Shown: positions 52,471 to 62,160, counted from the first letter of the stretch. The stretch: DNA of 64,000 bases from Cydia pomonella (GCF_033807575.1 NW_026907793.1:62001-126000); one strand, 5' to 3'. Made by a program: numbers and translations. The notes: generated from the sequence alone by a model not told the origin.

Positions 52471-52895
52471 TATAAAAAAATACCCACTTAGGTACGCAAA
52501 AAGTCAAAAAGAATAAAATACACACCGCGTTTAACCTGACTTTCGTCAAACCCTAATCACATATATTTGATCATTTCGTCCGTTCAAATCTTTCCCAAAA
52601 ACGGCCGTCAACTTCAACACATGACATCAAAACGAACAGAAATCTCGGAGCGGACGCTAAAAATAAAGAAACGTGGTTATAACATTATGATAACTGCCTT
52701 GTTTTTTCCGTGCGAGTTAAAAATAAATACAAGAACGCCCGTTTGATGTCGCTGTTATTCTTAAAACGTATGAGATGCCTGAGATGGCTACATGTGTTAC
52801 ATTATTATGTCCAATAAGCGTAAGTACACGTTTGGCCTCAAAATCATGGATTACCTTTATTTTATTTTATTTTATTTATTCAGGATTACAACCTT
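52471..52895. other. Unassigned sequence
   Basis: Non-repetitive within the window, for example CGAACAGAAATCTCGGAGCG near 52634. No coding motif, no inverted ends. Possibly old host intergenic or intronic DNA. Confidence 0.4.
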
Positions 52896-53578
52896 TTATA
52901 GTATTTTATGCAACAGTTGTATAAGAAGGGTCAAAAAAGGCGAGTGGCGTGAGTTACAATGTGAGCCGGAGCCGAAGGCGTAGGCGAACATTGTAAAGGA
53001 ATACGCCACGAGAATTTTTTGACCTACTTATACAACGTTGCATACAATATTTTTCCTACGAGTCAATAAAAATAAATCTTAATTTAGGTAAACAAATTAC
53101 AGCAAAAGTATATAGCCAAGACGCGCGAGCATACCTTGTTCCGCGCCCGACCCGCCCCGGGCCGCGGCCGGCCGGTCGGCGACACCCCCTCGTATCGTAA
53201 CTCATGAGGCCCTGGTACTTGCTACTTGCTAAATTAATATTTTGGACAGTTTTTTCTCAATTTTGGCCACCGTAGCCTACGGAGACTAACAAGCAACGCT
53301 AAGCGGTCTTCGTAGTCTATGGGTGTTGCTATATTACGGGTGTCACATGCGTGTTTCTGACTTATGAAGTAATTATTTTTACTATGCAACCAAATGAATA
53401 TTTTGTAAGTTTGTTAGGTTGGTAGCCATTAATCGCAGTAACGTTATAGCTTATAAAAGCACAAGAGCTTTTATGAGGAATAGACAATATAGACTTTTCT
53501 TGAAACCTTTTATGTATGTTCTTATATTCGTGTTAATGAATGCATAAATGACAGATAACAGTAGAGGAGTAGGAAAAA
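52896..53578 (+). repeat. 0.7-kb duplicated segment, copy 2
   Basis: Same boundaries as 49838-50557 (TAGTATTTTATGCAACAGTT to AGTAGAGGAGTAGGAAAA) and only a handful of substitutions and small indels. The main difference is a deletion of about 40 bases near 53409 (copy 1 retains GGCATCAATGCACTTAGTTT). Same orientation, about 3.06 kb apart. Confidence 0.9.
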
Positions 53579-53653
53579 TAATGAATAGAATCAGGCGTCA
53601 TTTTGCGGAAATACATATTAATTAATATAATAATAAAATAATAATTTAGCCTG

Positions 53654-53691
53654 TATACGTCCCACTGCTGGGCACAGCAGTGGGACGTATA
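53654..53691. repeat. Perfect 17-bp hairpin made from a LINE tail
   Basis: TATACGTCCCACTGCTG, a GGCA loop and CAGCAGTGGGACGTATA. The left half and loop belong to the family T9 tail (48885). The right half is its exact inverse, as expected from a template-switch event. Confidence 0.85.
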
Positions 53692-53780
53692 TAGAACTTG
53701 AAATAGAAAATTTGAAACAGAGGTGGATTGTCAATATTAATAAAAACAAAAAAAAATGCTTTATTGCACAGTACAAAGTA

Positions 53781-54525
53781 GGGGAGCGCGCGGCTAGAAG
53801 TAACAGATTTTGGAAAAAGGTCTGTATTGCCTAAAATATGTTAGCATTTGTGATTGTGAGTAAGAGGGTTTGTAAAGTATATATCTCAGCTCCAATTCCA
53901 ATTAAAAAATAGTTTGAAATCTTTACCCATGTTTTACACCAGGCGCTTTTCGAAAAAATGGGAGGTGTTACAACTTACCCCATGTCTAGGGCTAGTTGCA
54001 GGCTCGGGGCAAGTTCTAATGGTGAAATTACTGGCAACATTTATAGGAAACACTACGTTTATATTGGATCACAGTCTTGTATTATTATCGTGGTTCATTC
54101 TATAAATAATATCTTAATAATTCAATTAATTAGTCTTCATCGAGTTGCAGTTTAGGGACACAAACGAATATCTTTCTCCCTTGGCACATTTCATGCCGGC
54201 CCATAGCTTGCAATTTATCCACTCCCACTTTCCCTTGGATTTACTGTAAGGCCCTCCACATGCAAGGCATGAAACATGGCACATGTCGAATTTTTTGGCT
54301 GCTTTTCGAATGCCAACCCTTTTTTCCAAAATCTCATTTGTCGCAGACTCAAACACATTCTGGGGATTTCATCCTCTCTCAGTTTGTCTGTTATGTCGGT
54401 GTTTACGTCATGTATCGAGTTATAAGAAGGACATTCGGCAAAAAATTTTATTTAAAATACTTGAAATTGTAGGTCAAAACTGAATGTTATAACTTACCCT
54501 TGTTACAACTAGCCCCACGCTCCTC
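53781..54525 (-). mobile_element. Internally deleted pogo-type element, 745 bp, TA-flanked
   Basis: The left end GGGGAGCGCGCGGCTAGAAG and the right end CTAGCCCCACGCTCCTC are inverted ends with some mismatches. TA borders both (53779-53780, 54526-54527). Subterminal TTACAACTTACCCC motifs occur at 53970 and, in complement, near 54490. A short minus-strand frame inside holds the two ends of a transposase without its middle. Different family from 9960-13019. Confidence 0.8.
54126..54356 (-). pseudogene. Fused N- and C-terminal pieces of a pogo-like transposase
   Basis: About 75 codons. The start FESATNEILEKRVGIRKAAK with KFDM is the first part of a psq-type helix-turn-helix. It then passes straight into CLACGGPYSKSKGKWEWINC and KLWAGMKCAKGERYSFVSLN, a cysteine-rich C-terminal finger (C-X2-C…W..C…C…C) typical of some insect pogo-like transposases. 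The CENP-B and DDE domains are gone. It may be dead, or a small DNA- or protein-binding product. Confidence 0.65.
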
Positions 54526-54532
54526 TATGTAA

Positions 54533-54650
54533 AGGCGGACTTATCGCTAAACAGCGATCTCAAAAATATTACTTTGCTAATCCGCGAAAAGATAACGTGC
54601 TAGTCAACCATCCATCCTCCTCAGGTATCAGGTAGGTAAAGACATCAGTC
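54533..54650 (-). repeat. LINE 3' end fragment (family T2)
   Basis: GGCGGACTTATCGCTAAACA and GCGATCTC match the antisense T2 tail at 9546. Then CTTTGCTAATCCGCGAAAAG and its inverse CTTATCGCGGATTAG (54826) bracket 54577-54842, perhaps another small inverted-end element (CTAATCCGCG…). The rest to 54990 is unassigned. Confidence 0.45.
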
Positions 54651-54999
54651 GTCGGACTTCGGGTCGTCAACATCTACTGAGGCTTCCTCATAGAGATGCG
54701 AAAACACGTGTCGAGTTTTGTACTTTTGGTGGTGAGTTATTATATTTATTTGCGTATTTATTTTTGCGGTGACAGAAAATACGCAATTAAGTATAACGGG
54801 TTAGCACTGATTTACTAGCACGTTATCTTATCGCGGATTAGAAAAGATAGAAATTGGAATGGCAATCTTTTTGATTTCGTCCAAATAAAGTATTTATAAT
54901 TATGATTTTATTAAAATCAGATAGGCAGAATAATCAGACTAACGGTAAGCGTAATAATTGATTCGGTTTATGACATTTTTAAATATTTTTAGAGCGTTT

Positions 55000-55189
55000 C
55001 TAGTTAAGTGTTCCCAATTTCCCCCACTTTCCCCTATATAGTTCTTCATAACTGCCATATAAAGTATCGACAAAGTTTTACAAACAAAGCAGATAAACAC
55101 GAGTTACGTGTTTGTTTGTCAGTCCGCACAATTAGCGGGGGCATTACCATAACCTGTTGGAGCGCGTTTCCATTGTGTCACGTTTGTAG
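55000..55189 (+). repeat. 190-bp local duplication, copy 1
   Basis: GTTAAGTGTTCCCAATTTCC, CCCTATATAGTTCTTCATAA, AACACGAGTTACGTGTTTGT and AGCGGGGGCATTACCATAAC recur in order at 55893-56098. It ends just where the MITE at 55192 begins. Confidence 0.85.
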
Positions 55190-55191
55190 TA

Positions 55192-55331
55192 CAGTCAAAA
55201 GATTTAATTTGTGAGTGTGACCTATTTCGAACCTTGTCACAGTGACAAACAACATGAAAGTCGAAAGAGACCCCATACTATTGTCACTCTGACAAGTCAC
55301 GAATTGGGTCACAAATTAAATCTTTTGTCTG
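55192..55331. mobile_element. TA-flanked MITE (CAGTCAAAAGATTTAATTTG)
   Basis: CAGTCAAAAGATTTAATTTG at the left and CAAATTAAATCTTTTGTCTG at the right form a 23-bp inverted repeat with one mismatch. TA lies at 55190-55191 and 55332-55333. 140 bp. It sits at the right edge of the duplicated 190-bp block. Confidence 0.85.
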
Positions 55332-55444
55332 TACAGTCACGGACTTTAATTGCTGAGCCATTTAGGGTTTACTTTAAATTGGACATTTCATACCGTTAGT
55401 ATAGACAACCAGATTATCTTGAACTCTAAATGGCTGTGCGGTTT

Positions 55445-55795
55445 GTTAAACACCGGACTGCATTGCTTCCATCGACATAGAATTTAACTTTTGCGGCAGC
55501 AATGCAGTCAGCAGTAATGTCGCGCTGCAATACTTCCGACAGCATTACTGTAGGAAACGTCAAATATCATTTTAATTTATTAATAAAGCAATCGTCGATA
55601 AGGTCATTTTGTTAAGAAATTTATAATAAATTTGACGTTTTCTGTAGCAATGTAGTCGACAGCATCATTGCAGCGTGAAATTACTGCCGCAAATATCAAG
55701 AACGATGTTACAGCACGGACTTTTGACATTTGCGGCAGTAATGTCGCGCCGCATTACTGCAGCAGCAATGCTGATGTAATCTGAATCAGAATGTT
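55445..55795. repeat. Palindromic cluster built on GCGGCAGTAATG and GCAGCAATGC
   Basis: Bases 55488-55575 and 55630-55705 form a long imperfect hairpin (TTTGCGGCAGCAATG…GGAAACGTCAAAT against ATTTGACGTTTTCTG…TACTGCCGCAAATA). A third arm follows at 55722-55790. A fragment recurs at 63388-63418. Probably a MITE family with nested or duplicated ends. Confidence 0.65.
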
Positions 55796-55892
55796 ACGTT
55801 TTGTCGCTTTTTTTTAGAATCAAAAACAGGTATTTTAAAATATATACATATATTTTAAAATGAAAATTTCATAAGTAAAATCTTAAAATCTG

Positions 55893-56098
55893 AAGCGTTT
55901 GAAGTTAAGTGTTCCCGATTCTCCCCACTTTCCCCTATATAGTTCTTCATAACTGCCATATAAATAAAGTATCGACAAAGTTTTACAAACAAAAGCTACA
56001 CATAAACACGAGTTACGTGTTTGTTTGTCAGTCCGCACAATTAGCGGGGGCATTACCATAACCTGTTGGGGCGCGTTTCCATTGTGTCACGTTTGTGG
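55893..56098 (+). repeat. 190-bp local duplication, copy 2
   Basis: Partner of 55000-55189, about 0.9 kb downstream in the same orientation. It has small indels (an extra ATAA near 55965, CTACAC near 55996). The sequence beyond CACGTTTGTGG is different, so the duplication ends there. Confidence 0.85.
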
Positions 56099-56189
56099 AA
56101 GGAATCTTTAAAAAAAAAATTAAACGAAGTCACATATATACTTACAGACTAATACAATAATTATAATACTAAAAACTAAAAATAATTCT

Positions 56190-56450
56190 GGCGACGCAAA
56201 AGTTACTTATTGTGCTGCGTCGCCTGTCCTGCGGCGGTAGCACGGTCGCACTTTTATTGCATGTCACAATGCCTGTCACGTTCTAACAAGTATGTAACTG
56301 CGACAGTGACGGGCATAATGACAGGTGATAAAAATGAAACCATGCTGCCACGCCACGCTTGCAACCACGGTTTCCACGATGGCGGCCCGCGCATCACGAA
56401 CGAGCTGAAGTGCACATAATGACGCGTTCGCAGCTGGAACACTATTTTCT
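56190..56450. other. GC-rich low-copy sequence split by MITE M12 copy 4
   Basis: The MITE occupies 56235-56350 (ends near GGTAGCACGGTCGCACTTTT and GAAACCATGCTGCCAC). The flanks (GTGCTGCGTCGCCTGTCCTG; GTTTCCACGATGGCGGCCCG and GCATCACGAACGAGCTGAAG) are GC-rich, not repeated here, and open in some frames. They could be the remains of one host exon or promoter, but nothing is recognised. Confidence 0.35.
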
Positions 56451-56819
56451 TTACAAAATCATTACCAGCTTTATTGACTTCCCCTAACTTCTTGGTAGGT
56501 TATTATTTAAGATACCTCAACGCACTGCACGCCATAAGAAATTATTTGCTATCCCTTTCGCTCGTACAAAATATTGCTCAAATTCTTACTTCAACCGTTG
56601 TCTCAATTATTACAATATAAGTGTATCCCACATTGATCTTTTTTCGTTCGAAATTAGAAAACTGTTTATTTAAGTAGGTGAAAGTAGGTAGGGTAATAAA
56701 AGTAGGTACAATTATACCTTTGTAATAACCTCTGCAAGCAAACATGCAGACGTGATAAGTAATGCGACTGATTCAGAAGGCCATGCTCCGTAAGGTCTTT
56801 TAAATTAAGGCGAACTATT

Positions 56820-57130
56820 TGATAGATAGATAGATAGATAGATAAAATCTTTATTCAACCACAACTTACATGCTTTGTGACACAAACAAATAACAAGAGA
56901 AAAAGAAAATTGACAAGAGACAAAGAAAAAGTTACATACAATTTGACACTAATATCAATAATTACGTCAATAATCAAATGTATTACGTGTTTTATTTTTA
57001 GATTAATAGAGATATTAGTAGAGGGTCATGTGTTGTGGTAAAGAATAGGCGCTGACTCAGCATAAATGCTGCGGAGACCACAGCGCTGATCTTCCGTCAG
57101 AACCTTTTTTTTTTCATTTGGTATTCATGA
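56820..57130 (-). repeat. GATA microsatellite and possible LINE tail
   Basis: GATAGATAGATAGATAGATA at 56821-56844 is followed by AATCTTTATTCAACCACAAC, which looks like an antisense LINE end. A second such end, GAAAATCTTTATTTTAGGCA, lies near 57136. Bases 56450-56820 are unassigned. Confidence 0.5.
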
Positions 57131-57469
57131 AATGAAAATCTTTATTTTAGGCAACTAGTGAGCCATAAATAAGTATCTGAAAACTAACATATATATTATA
57201 ACAATATATTTTAAACTAAACACTTTAAATCACATTATGCTTGCAATGCATTACGCAACTTCGCAGTGTCAGGGAGCTGGCTTCGGAACCGCCGAAACTT
57301 GACACCCTTCGGCCTCTTTGTTCAGTCGGAACGCTCGCCACAAACGAGTTAAAATTCGCATTGTGTCGAGATTGCAACTTAGCGACCCTCAGGACGAGTC
57401 CGGATTAAGTAGTAAAAGCACTAAGTACCTAGTTATTTAGGGACGCCAATAGATAGTTGGCCCGACTTT

Positions 57470-57890
57470 TGACGTGTCTCTGCGGCGGGAGCGAATGGAC
57501 ACAAGCAGCGACGGAAAGGTCACGGGTTCGGTGAAAGCCGTGACGTCACCATCATTGTTGCAATGGGTTAGAGGTTCAGTCCGCGGTTATTATACAACTG
57601 TTGTTTATTGTTGCTACGTTTGGTTTTATACTCCTCTGTGTGGGCGGGTTCGTATTAATACAAAATTTTGAACTTTAACTCTTTTTTCTGGACAGTCACG
57701 TAAAAAACAATAATTGCTGATATTTTTCCAAATAAATGTATTGACTATTTATCACCCCAATGTCAGTGATGTTAATTTTCTTCCATAAAGCTTTGTAAAA
57801 CGGTGTATGCAATGTACAGTTTATGTTTATGTTTCAGGTCACAAGATGGCGACTCCAACGCGCACGGCCCCTATACCGATTAATACGTAG
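57470..57890 (+). other. Possible host promoter and small exons
   Basis: The GC-richer stretch 57474-57570 has an open frame (MDTSSDGKVTGSVKAVTSPS) and a perfect CRE, TGACGTCA (57541-57548). Farther on, ATGTTTCAG precedes CACAAGATGGCGACTCC, a good start-codon context. The frame MATPTRTAPIPINT reaches AATACGTAGGTG, a possible donor. Splice-like signals and composition only; no family recognised. Confidence 0.2.
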
Positions 57891-58184
57891 GTGTTACTTC
57901 TTTTGTTATAGCGTGCAATAAAGACTGTAATGTATGTATGTTTGTTATTCCCGGTCAGCTGTTAGCAACAAACAGACAAGCGGGCTGCAGCGGCCTCAGG
58001 TCTGACTGGAATAAGTCAATTGGAACTGCCATTGGTAATCGATACGCGTAAGCAAAGGATAGGCTAAGAGACTGCAAGCAAACATTATACTCACTAACTT
58101 AAAAAAAAATAGATTTTTGACAATAATTTCATCATACAAGTTTTTATTGATTACTTATCAAGACAATATTAACAAACATAATTA

Positions 58185-58320
58185 ACTAGGTAGCGTTGTT
58201 TTATCAGAGAGTTCTATTAATTAATATTAGCAAACATACATATGTATATAAAGTTTCAGTTTATATCGAATAATGCGAAGTGAGTCTAATTTAGCTTGCA
58301 ATTCAAAAAATTCAAAATTC
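58185..58320 (+). repeat. Dispersed repeat E, diverged fragment
   Basis: TAGGTAGCGTTGTTTTATCA, CATACATATGTAT and TAGCTTGCAATTC follow the order of repeat E with low similarity and internal deletions. Confidence 0.45.
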
Positions 58321-58570
58321 AAAATTCAAAAATTTATTCTGCAAGTAGGCCTCAAGGGCTCTTTTACAAGTCAATACAACATTTATAGTAACATCATATA
58401 GTGACATGAAAAATACATAACAACATTTATAAATACAACAGCCAATACCTGGGTAAACATTACATTATAATAATCTTAAAATAAATAATTAATACAATAC
58501 AATAGAGATGTATAGTCTCTATGGTTAAAAAACACATTAAATCTGGAGATGTAAAAGGTCCCCAATGTCT
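58315..58570 (-). repeat. Family H LINE 3' end, uninterrupted copy
   Basis: The antisense tail AAAATTCAAAAATTTATTCT, then GCAAGTAGGCCTCAAGGGCT, through GCCAATACCTGGGTAAACAT and ATTACATTATAATAATCTTA, to GGTCCCCAATGT. It is the empty-site counterpart of the copy broken by the hAT element at 8197-9428. Confidence 0.75.
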
Positions 58571-59050
58571 ATGCAATATTTGACCTGAACATACATACAC
58601 CCTTAAATATATTTTGTAATCAACCCCGTCTTTGAGAAATTAGGGAACATTCTAATGGTAAGCAATTAGTTTAGCCTTTGGACGCTTGCTCCAAATGTAT
58701 CGTATGCACATGAAATGCAAATGTATGCAAATTATTATAAATAAATTTATTATTATATGTCTTTCCCATCACAGAACAATGGTGTTCCGGACCTTATTAA
58801 ATAAATGTATTATTATTCCATTTATTAATTTAAAATCTTAGATTAGGTTATTTATAACATGAATATAAAAGTAAAATATAAAAACAATTACAAAACAATA
58901 TTATTATTACTAAAATTTGTTTGTCAGCGCTCTTCGCCCGTTTATGTCTTTTGAACTAAATTTTTGTCTACTGAGATACTTACCAATTTTCTTTACTTAT
59001 TTAGGTTTTATAGTAAAAAAGTATTATTTTAGATGACTCGTAGAAAAAGT
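58571..59050. other. Repeat J scrap and unassigned sequence
   Basis: Bases 58845-58905 (ATGAATATAAAAGTAAAATA, CAATTACAAAACAATA) match repeat J. The rest is AT-rich, without recognised structure. Confidence 0.4.
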
Positions 59051-59056
59051 ATTGTA

Positions 59057-59170
59057 CACAATAGTGATATAAGTAAGCTTTTTAATCTCGTACCTTACTT
59101 AGGCAACTCATCAAGCTTCGTTGCTTAAGCACGATACTCGACTTAAAAGCGTTGTATTATATCACTATTG
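59057..59170. mobile_element. TA-flanked MITE (CACAATAGTGATATAA)
   Basis: CACAATAGTGATATAAGTAA at the left and TTATATCACTATTG at the right, bordered by TA at 59055-59056 and 59171-59172. 114 bp. AAGCTTCGTTGCTTAAGC lies in the middle. Confidence 0.75.
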
Positions 59171-59441
59171 TATAAAAAACTATTTTATATCCCAGAGCTA
59201 TCTACTCTTGGACTATATAATACAACACACCTACCTGCCGCTTTATTCAACGCACGGTTAGTTATCATCGCTATTCTGCGCACGCGTCGATTGGGAAAGG
59301 ATTTATAATGTTTGTTTTGTTGACTCTTTGAGGCGCGCGCGCATGCTTATCAGCCAAGTGACAATCGTTTGTAGAAACGCCGATTGAAACTTAAATCATG
59401 TGTTGACATGATCACTTCACATCTGTCATTGTGTCATCGGG

Positions 59442-59879
59442 TGAGAATACGTTTGTGTCAGACGTCACTTACATTGAATCACACGAGAGCGAAAATCAGC
59501 AAAAAAAATTCTTTAATTCTTTAATATAATTTTAATTTACATTTTTTAGGTAATTTAATTCTTTCTTTAGTTTTATATTTAGGAAATATTCAATTTATTT
59601 ATCATTTAGGCACATAAATGTAAACGTATAATGTAGTCGTAATCATGAAATAACAGCATTTTTATTATTGCCATATCCGTTTTTGATAAGTAAATGTTAA
59701 ACGTACAATGTATGACATATATATATGACACAAAAATTTGGATATGTTACAACTTTATTTTTTTTTTTATATTTTTATAAGCTGATTAATGTTAATTATA
59801 GCATAAAATTTATTGTTATTTTAGGAATCATTCAAAAACGATTTTGCTCAAGAATATATAGGGCACAAACGTATTCTCA
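59442..59879. mobile_element. Putative MITE with 16-bp perfect inverted ends
   Basis: TGAGAATACGTTTGTG (59442-59457) is exactly mirrored by CACAAACGTATTCTCA (59864-59879). The 438-bp interior is AT-rich and non-coding. No convincing target duplication, so the class is open. Confidence 0.6.
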
Positions 59880-59939
59880 GCCGAAGGTGTGTCGATAATC
59901 AATTCAAATTCGACTGTCATCAAGTGCCCAATCGGTCTA

Positions 59940-60063
59940 GCCAATATGACAATCGTTTGCGCTACGACAGCGAAACGCTTTCCTTCTCTCTATCACTTTT
60001 CCATATTAATGTGTTAGAGAGACAGAGTTTCGTTGTCGTAGCGCAAACGATTGTCATATTGGC
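59940..60063. mobile_element. TA-flanked palindromic MITE (GCCAATATGACAATCGTTTG)
   Basis: GCCAATATGACAATCGTTTG plus CGCTACGACA is repeated in inverse at the right end without mismatch. TA lies at 59938-59939 and 60064-60065. 124 bp. The open frame 59924-60121 runs through it and is a by-product. Confidence 0.88.
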
Positions 60064-60227
60064 TAGGCACCCAAGGCCCAAGGGGCATAGCCAAGATGCC
60101 AATTTAAGAATTAATACTTAAGGGGGTCCCTAACGCCAGTGTCTTTCGATCTGCATCTTTTAGTTTTCTAATGTTTTTTTGTAGGTTTTAAACTGGTTTA
60201 CTGGCCATAACTTTTGTGTTGTTGTTG

Positions 60228-60680
60228 TTGTCCTAAAGCACCCCAGAGGTGCAAAAGGCCTTCACAAGCTCGCGCCACGCCTTCCTATCTTCAGCTCGCC
60301 TTCTGGCCTCGCTCCAGCTCAACCCGACGACCGCTCGTAGCTCTCTTAGGACGGACCGTTGCCAAGAGTGCACAGGACGCCCGGAGCCAAAGCTTCCGTC
60401 CACGTGAAAGCTATGGTAGCATTATTCGTTTCCCCTCTTCGAATAGTATGTCCTATCCATCTCCATTTCCGTGTCGCGATATCTTCGTCAATGGGTGTTT
60501 TCCGGCATACACATACACTCACTAATCATACTGGCCCTGCCCTCCTAATGTTATCAAGGCGAATGGTAGGGCAAGCTCTTTCCATACAAACTTTGTGCGC
60601 GTTTTTCTTCGTTTGTGTTTGCGCTACAGTTATTATTTTTGGTAAATATGCTTATTTTTCTGTTAGCTAGGGCGTGATTA
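60228..60680 (-). pseudogene. RTE-like LINE ORF2 C-terminus with (CAA)n tail
   Basis: On the minus strand, 60238-60390 encodes GRPVHSWQRSVLRELRAVVG, then LSWSEARRRAEDRKAWRELV and KAFCTSGVL with a stop, then GACAACAACAACAACA. Upstream, in a shifted frame, lies RKWRWIGHTIRRGETN. Both are signature ends of RTE-type proteins (WRWIGHTLRR…; DR..WR..V.AL). Different family from the (TAAG)n-tailed copies. The plus frames here are shadows. Confidence 0.75.
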
Positions 60681-60759
60681 TTATTTTCTTTAATTATTAT
60701 TTTTTGTATTTCTGTATTATTATCTCCTTTATTTATTTCTTTTCTTAGGCTAGGATTTT

Positions 60760-60930
60760 TACAATATGTATATAAAAGTAATATAAAAACACTTACAAAA
60801 CAATACAAAAGATATAAGCACATTATAAAAAACCTAACCTAGGGTGCCGCCAGCAACAGGGCAAGGCCCAAGCTGAGAAAGGAACCGCGTGGACTATCCG
60901 CGTCGTGCCCAAGATGTATTATTATTATTT
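60760..60930 (+). repeat. Repeat J, copy
   Basis: ATAAAAACACTTACAAAACA, CTAGGGTGCCGCCAGCAACA and GGACTATCCGCGTCGTG correspond to 37590-37760. Class unknown. Confidence 0.6.
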
Positions 60931-61289
60931 TTAAATAAAGTAAAATTTCTACATCAAGTTCTGCGTATATCCAATATATACAAGCAAAAAATGAAATTAA
61001 ATGCTATAGTGCCAAAACTAACGAATAAAACTTGCACAAGGTTTGTATGGAGAATGCCTTGCCCTACCCTGCGCCTTAAGTGCAATAACTAAGCATGTGT
61101 CATACTTTACGGTGTTACAAATGACATTACATAGACCACATAAAAAACACCCTCCTGGTTATTGGAGAATTTGGAGACCTGGTTATGGAGCTTCTGCTGT
61201 CCGTTCATCCGCCTGTCAGCGGGATGTATCTCATAAACTGTAATAAGTAGGCAGTCAAGTTCGTAATAACATTGTTAATCGATTTTTTT

Positions 61290-61510
61290 TATAACAGACG
61301 AGCCACCTGATGGGAAGCAGTCATCGCCGCCCATGGACATAAGCAACATCGGAGGAGCCACTTATGTGTTGCCAACCTGTGAGAACCCTAAATACCTGCT
61401 TCTTGTCACCCCATGTCATAGCGCACGGGAAATATCTCAGAAGGGAGCTCATTCCACAACTTGCACGTTCTGGGCAAAAACGAGCGAGATACTTTAAAGA
61501 TGAGAAGGTT
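61290..61510 (-). pseudogene. Jockey-like LINE ORF2 C-terminus, decayed
   Basis: The minus strand contains pieces readable as KYLARFCPERASCG (a drifted FLPRTCKLWNEL-type region) and KKQVFRVLTGWQHISGSSDV, then CCATGGGCGGCGATGAC and a CAGGTGGCTCGTCTG end. Relative of the end at 39660. The 61364-61711 plus frame is a shadow. Confidence 0.55.
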
Positions 61511-61547
61511 TTTAACGTATTTTTATACGTATACGTATATTTCACTT

Positions 61548-62160
61548 ACTTACTTACTCCGTTGGCTCAGCGACCCAAAATGAGACTTGGCCTCCGACAA
61601 AAGACAGCGCCACTTTTCTCGGTCCTGTGCGACCTCTCGCCAATTGTCGACTCGAAGCTCGCGCAGATCCGCCTCCACCATGTCGCGTCCGATAGGACGT
61701 CCTCCTGCTAGGCGACCCAGGTACGCTCTTTTTACGTACCGATCTTCGTCCATTCTCTCAAGGTGGCCCAACCAACGGAGTCCGTGGGCTTTACTTTCTC
61801 CCATGATGTTAGGTTCAGCCACTAGGTCTTCAATCTCACGGTTCTTAAGGACTGTCCAACTTCCATCCGGTCTTCGTTTGGGGCCCAGTATTTACGGAGG
61901 ATTTTCCTCTCGGCAACTAGTAGCATGTTTTCTTCCTTGAGTGTTAGTGTCCATGCTTCGCATCCGTAGGTTAGGATTGGGCGAATCACGGTCTTATAAG
62001 TAGATTCGGATCTTGGTGCTTCTGCTTAGAAGCTTGGACACTAACACCTTGTGAAGGGCTGCACTGCATCGCAATGTATTCTGGATCCTAATCTTTATGT
62101 CCTCGTCACGATTGTTGGTATCAGTAACAGTGCAGCCTAAGTATTTAAATTTGGACACGC
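61548..62160 (-). pseudogene. RTE-like LINE reverse-transcriptase C-terminal part, (TAAG)n tail
   Basis: Reading leftward from 62160: FKYLGCTVTDTNNRDEDIKI, RCSAALHKVLVSKLLSRSTK, a frame break, LLVAERKILRK, then AHGLRWLGHLERMDEDRYVK, ADLRELRVDNWREVAQDREK and FGSLSQRS, ending in (TAAG)n at 61549. This is the longest RTE-like remnant here. It has at least two breaks and lacks the catalytic core. About 35 bases present in the 31.5-kb copy are missing near 61686. Confidence 0.8.

Noticed and set aside
49838..53578. The 0.7-kb pair as LTRs of one retrovirus-like element
   Set aside because: The 2.3 kb between them holds a SINE, MITEs, LINE tails and repeat B but no gag or pol sequence. There is no TG…CA end pair, primer-binding site or polypurine tract.
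60214..60670. Two 103-codon plus-strand frames
   Set aside because: They overlap a minus-strand LINE C-terminus with recognised motifs and a (CAA)n tail, so they are shadows.
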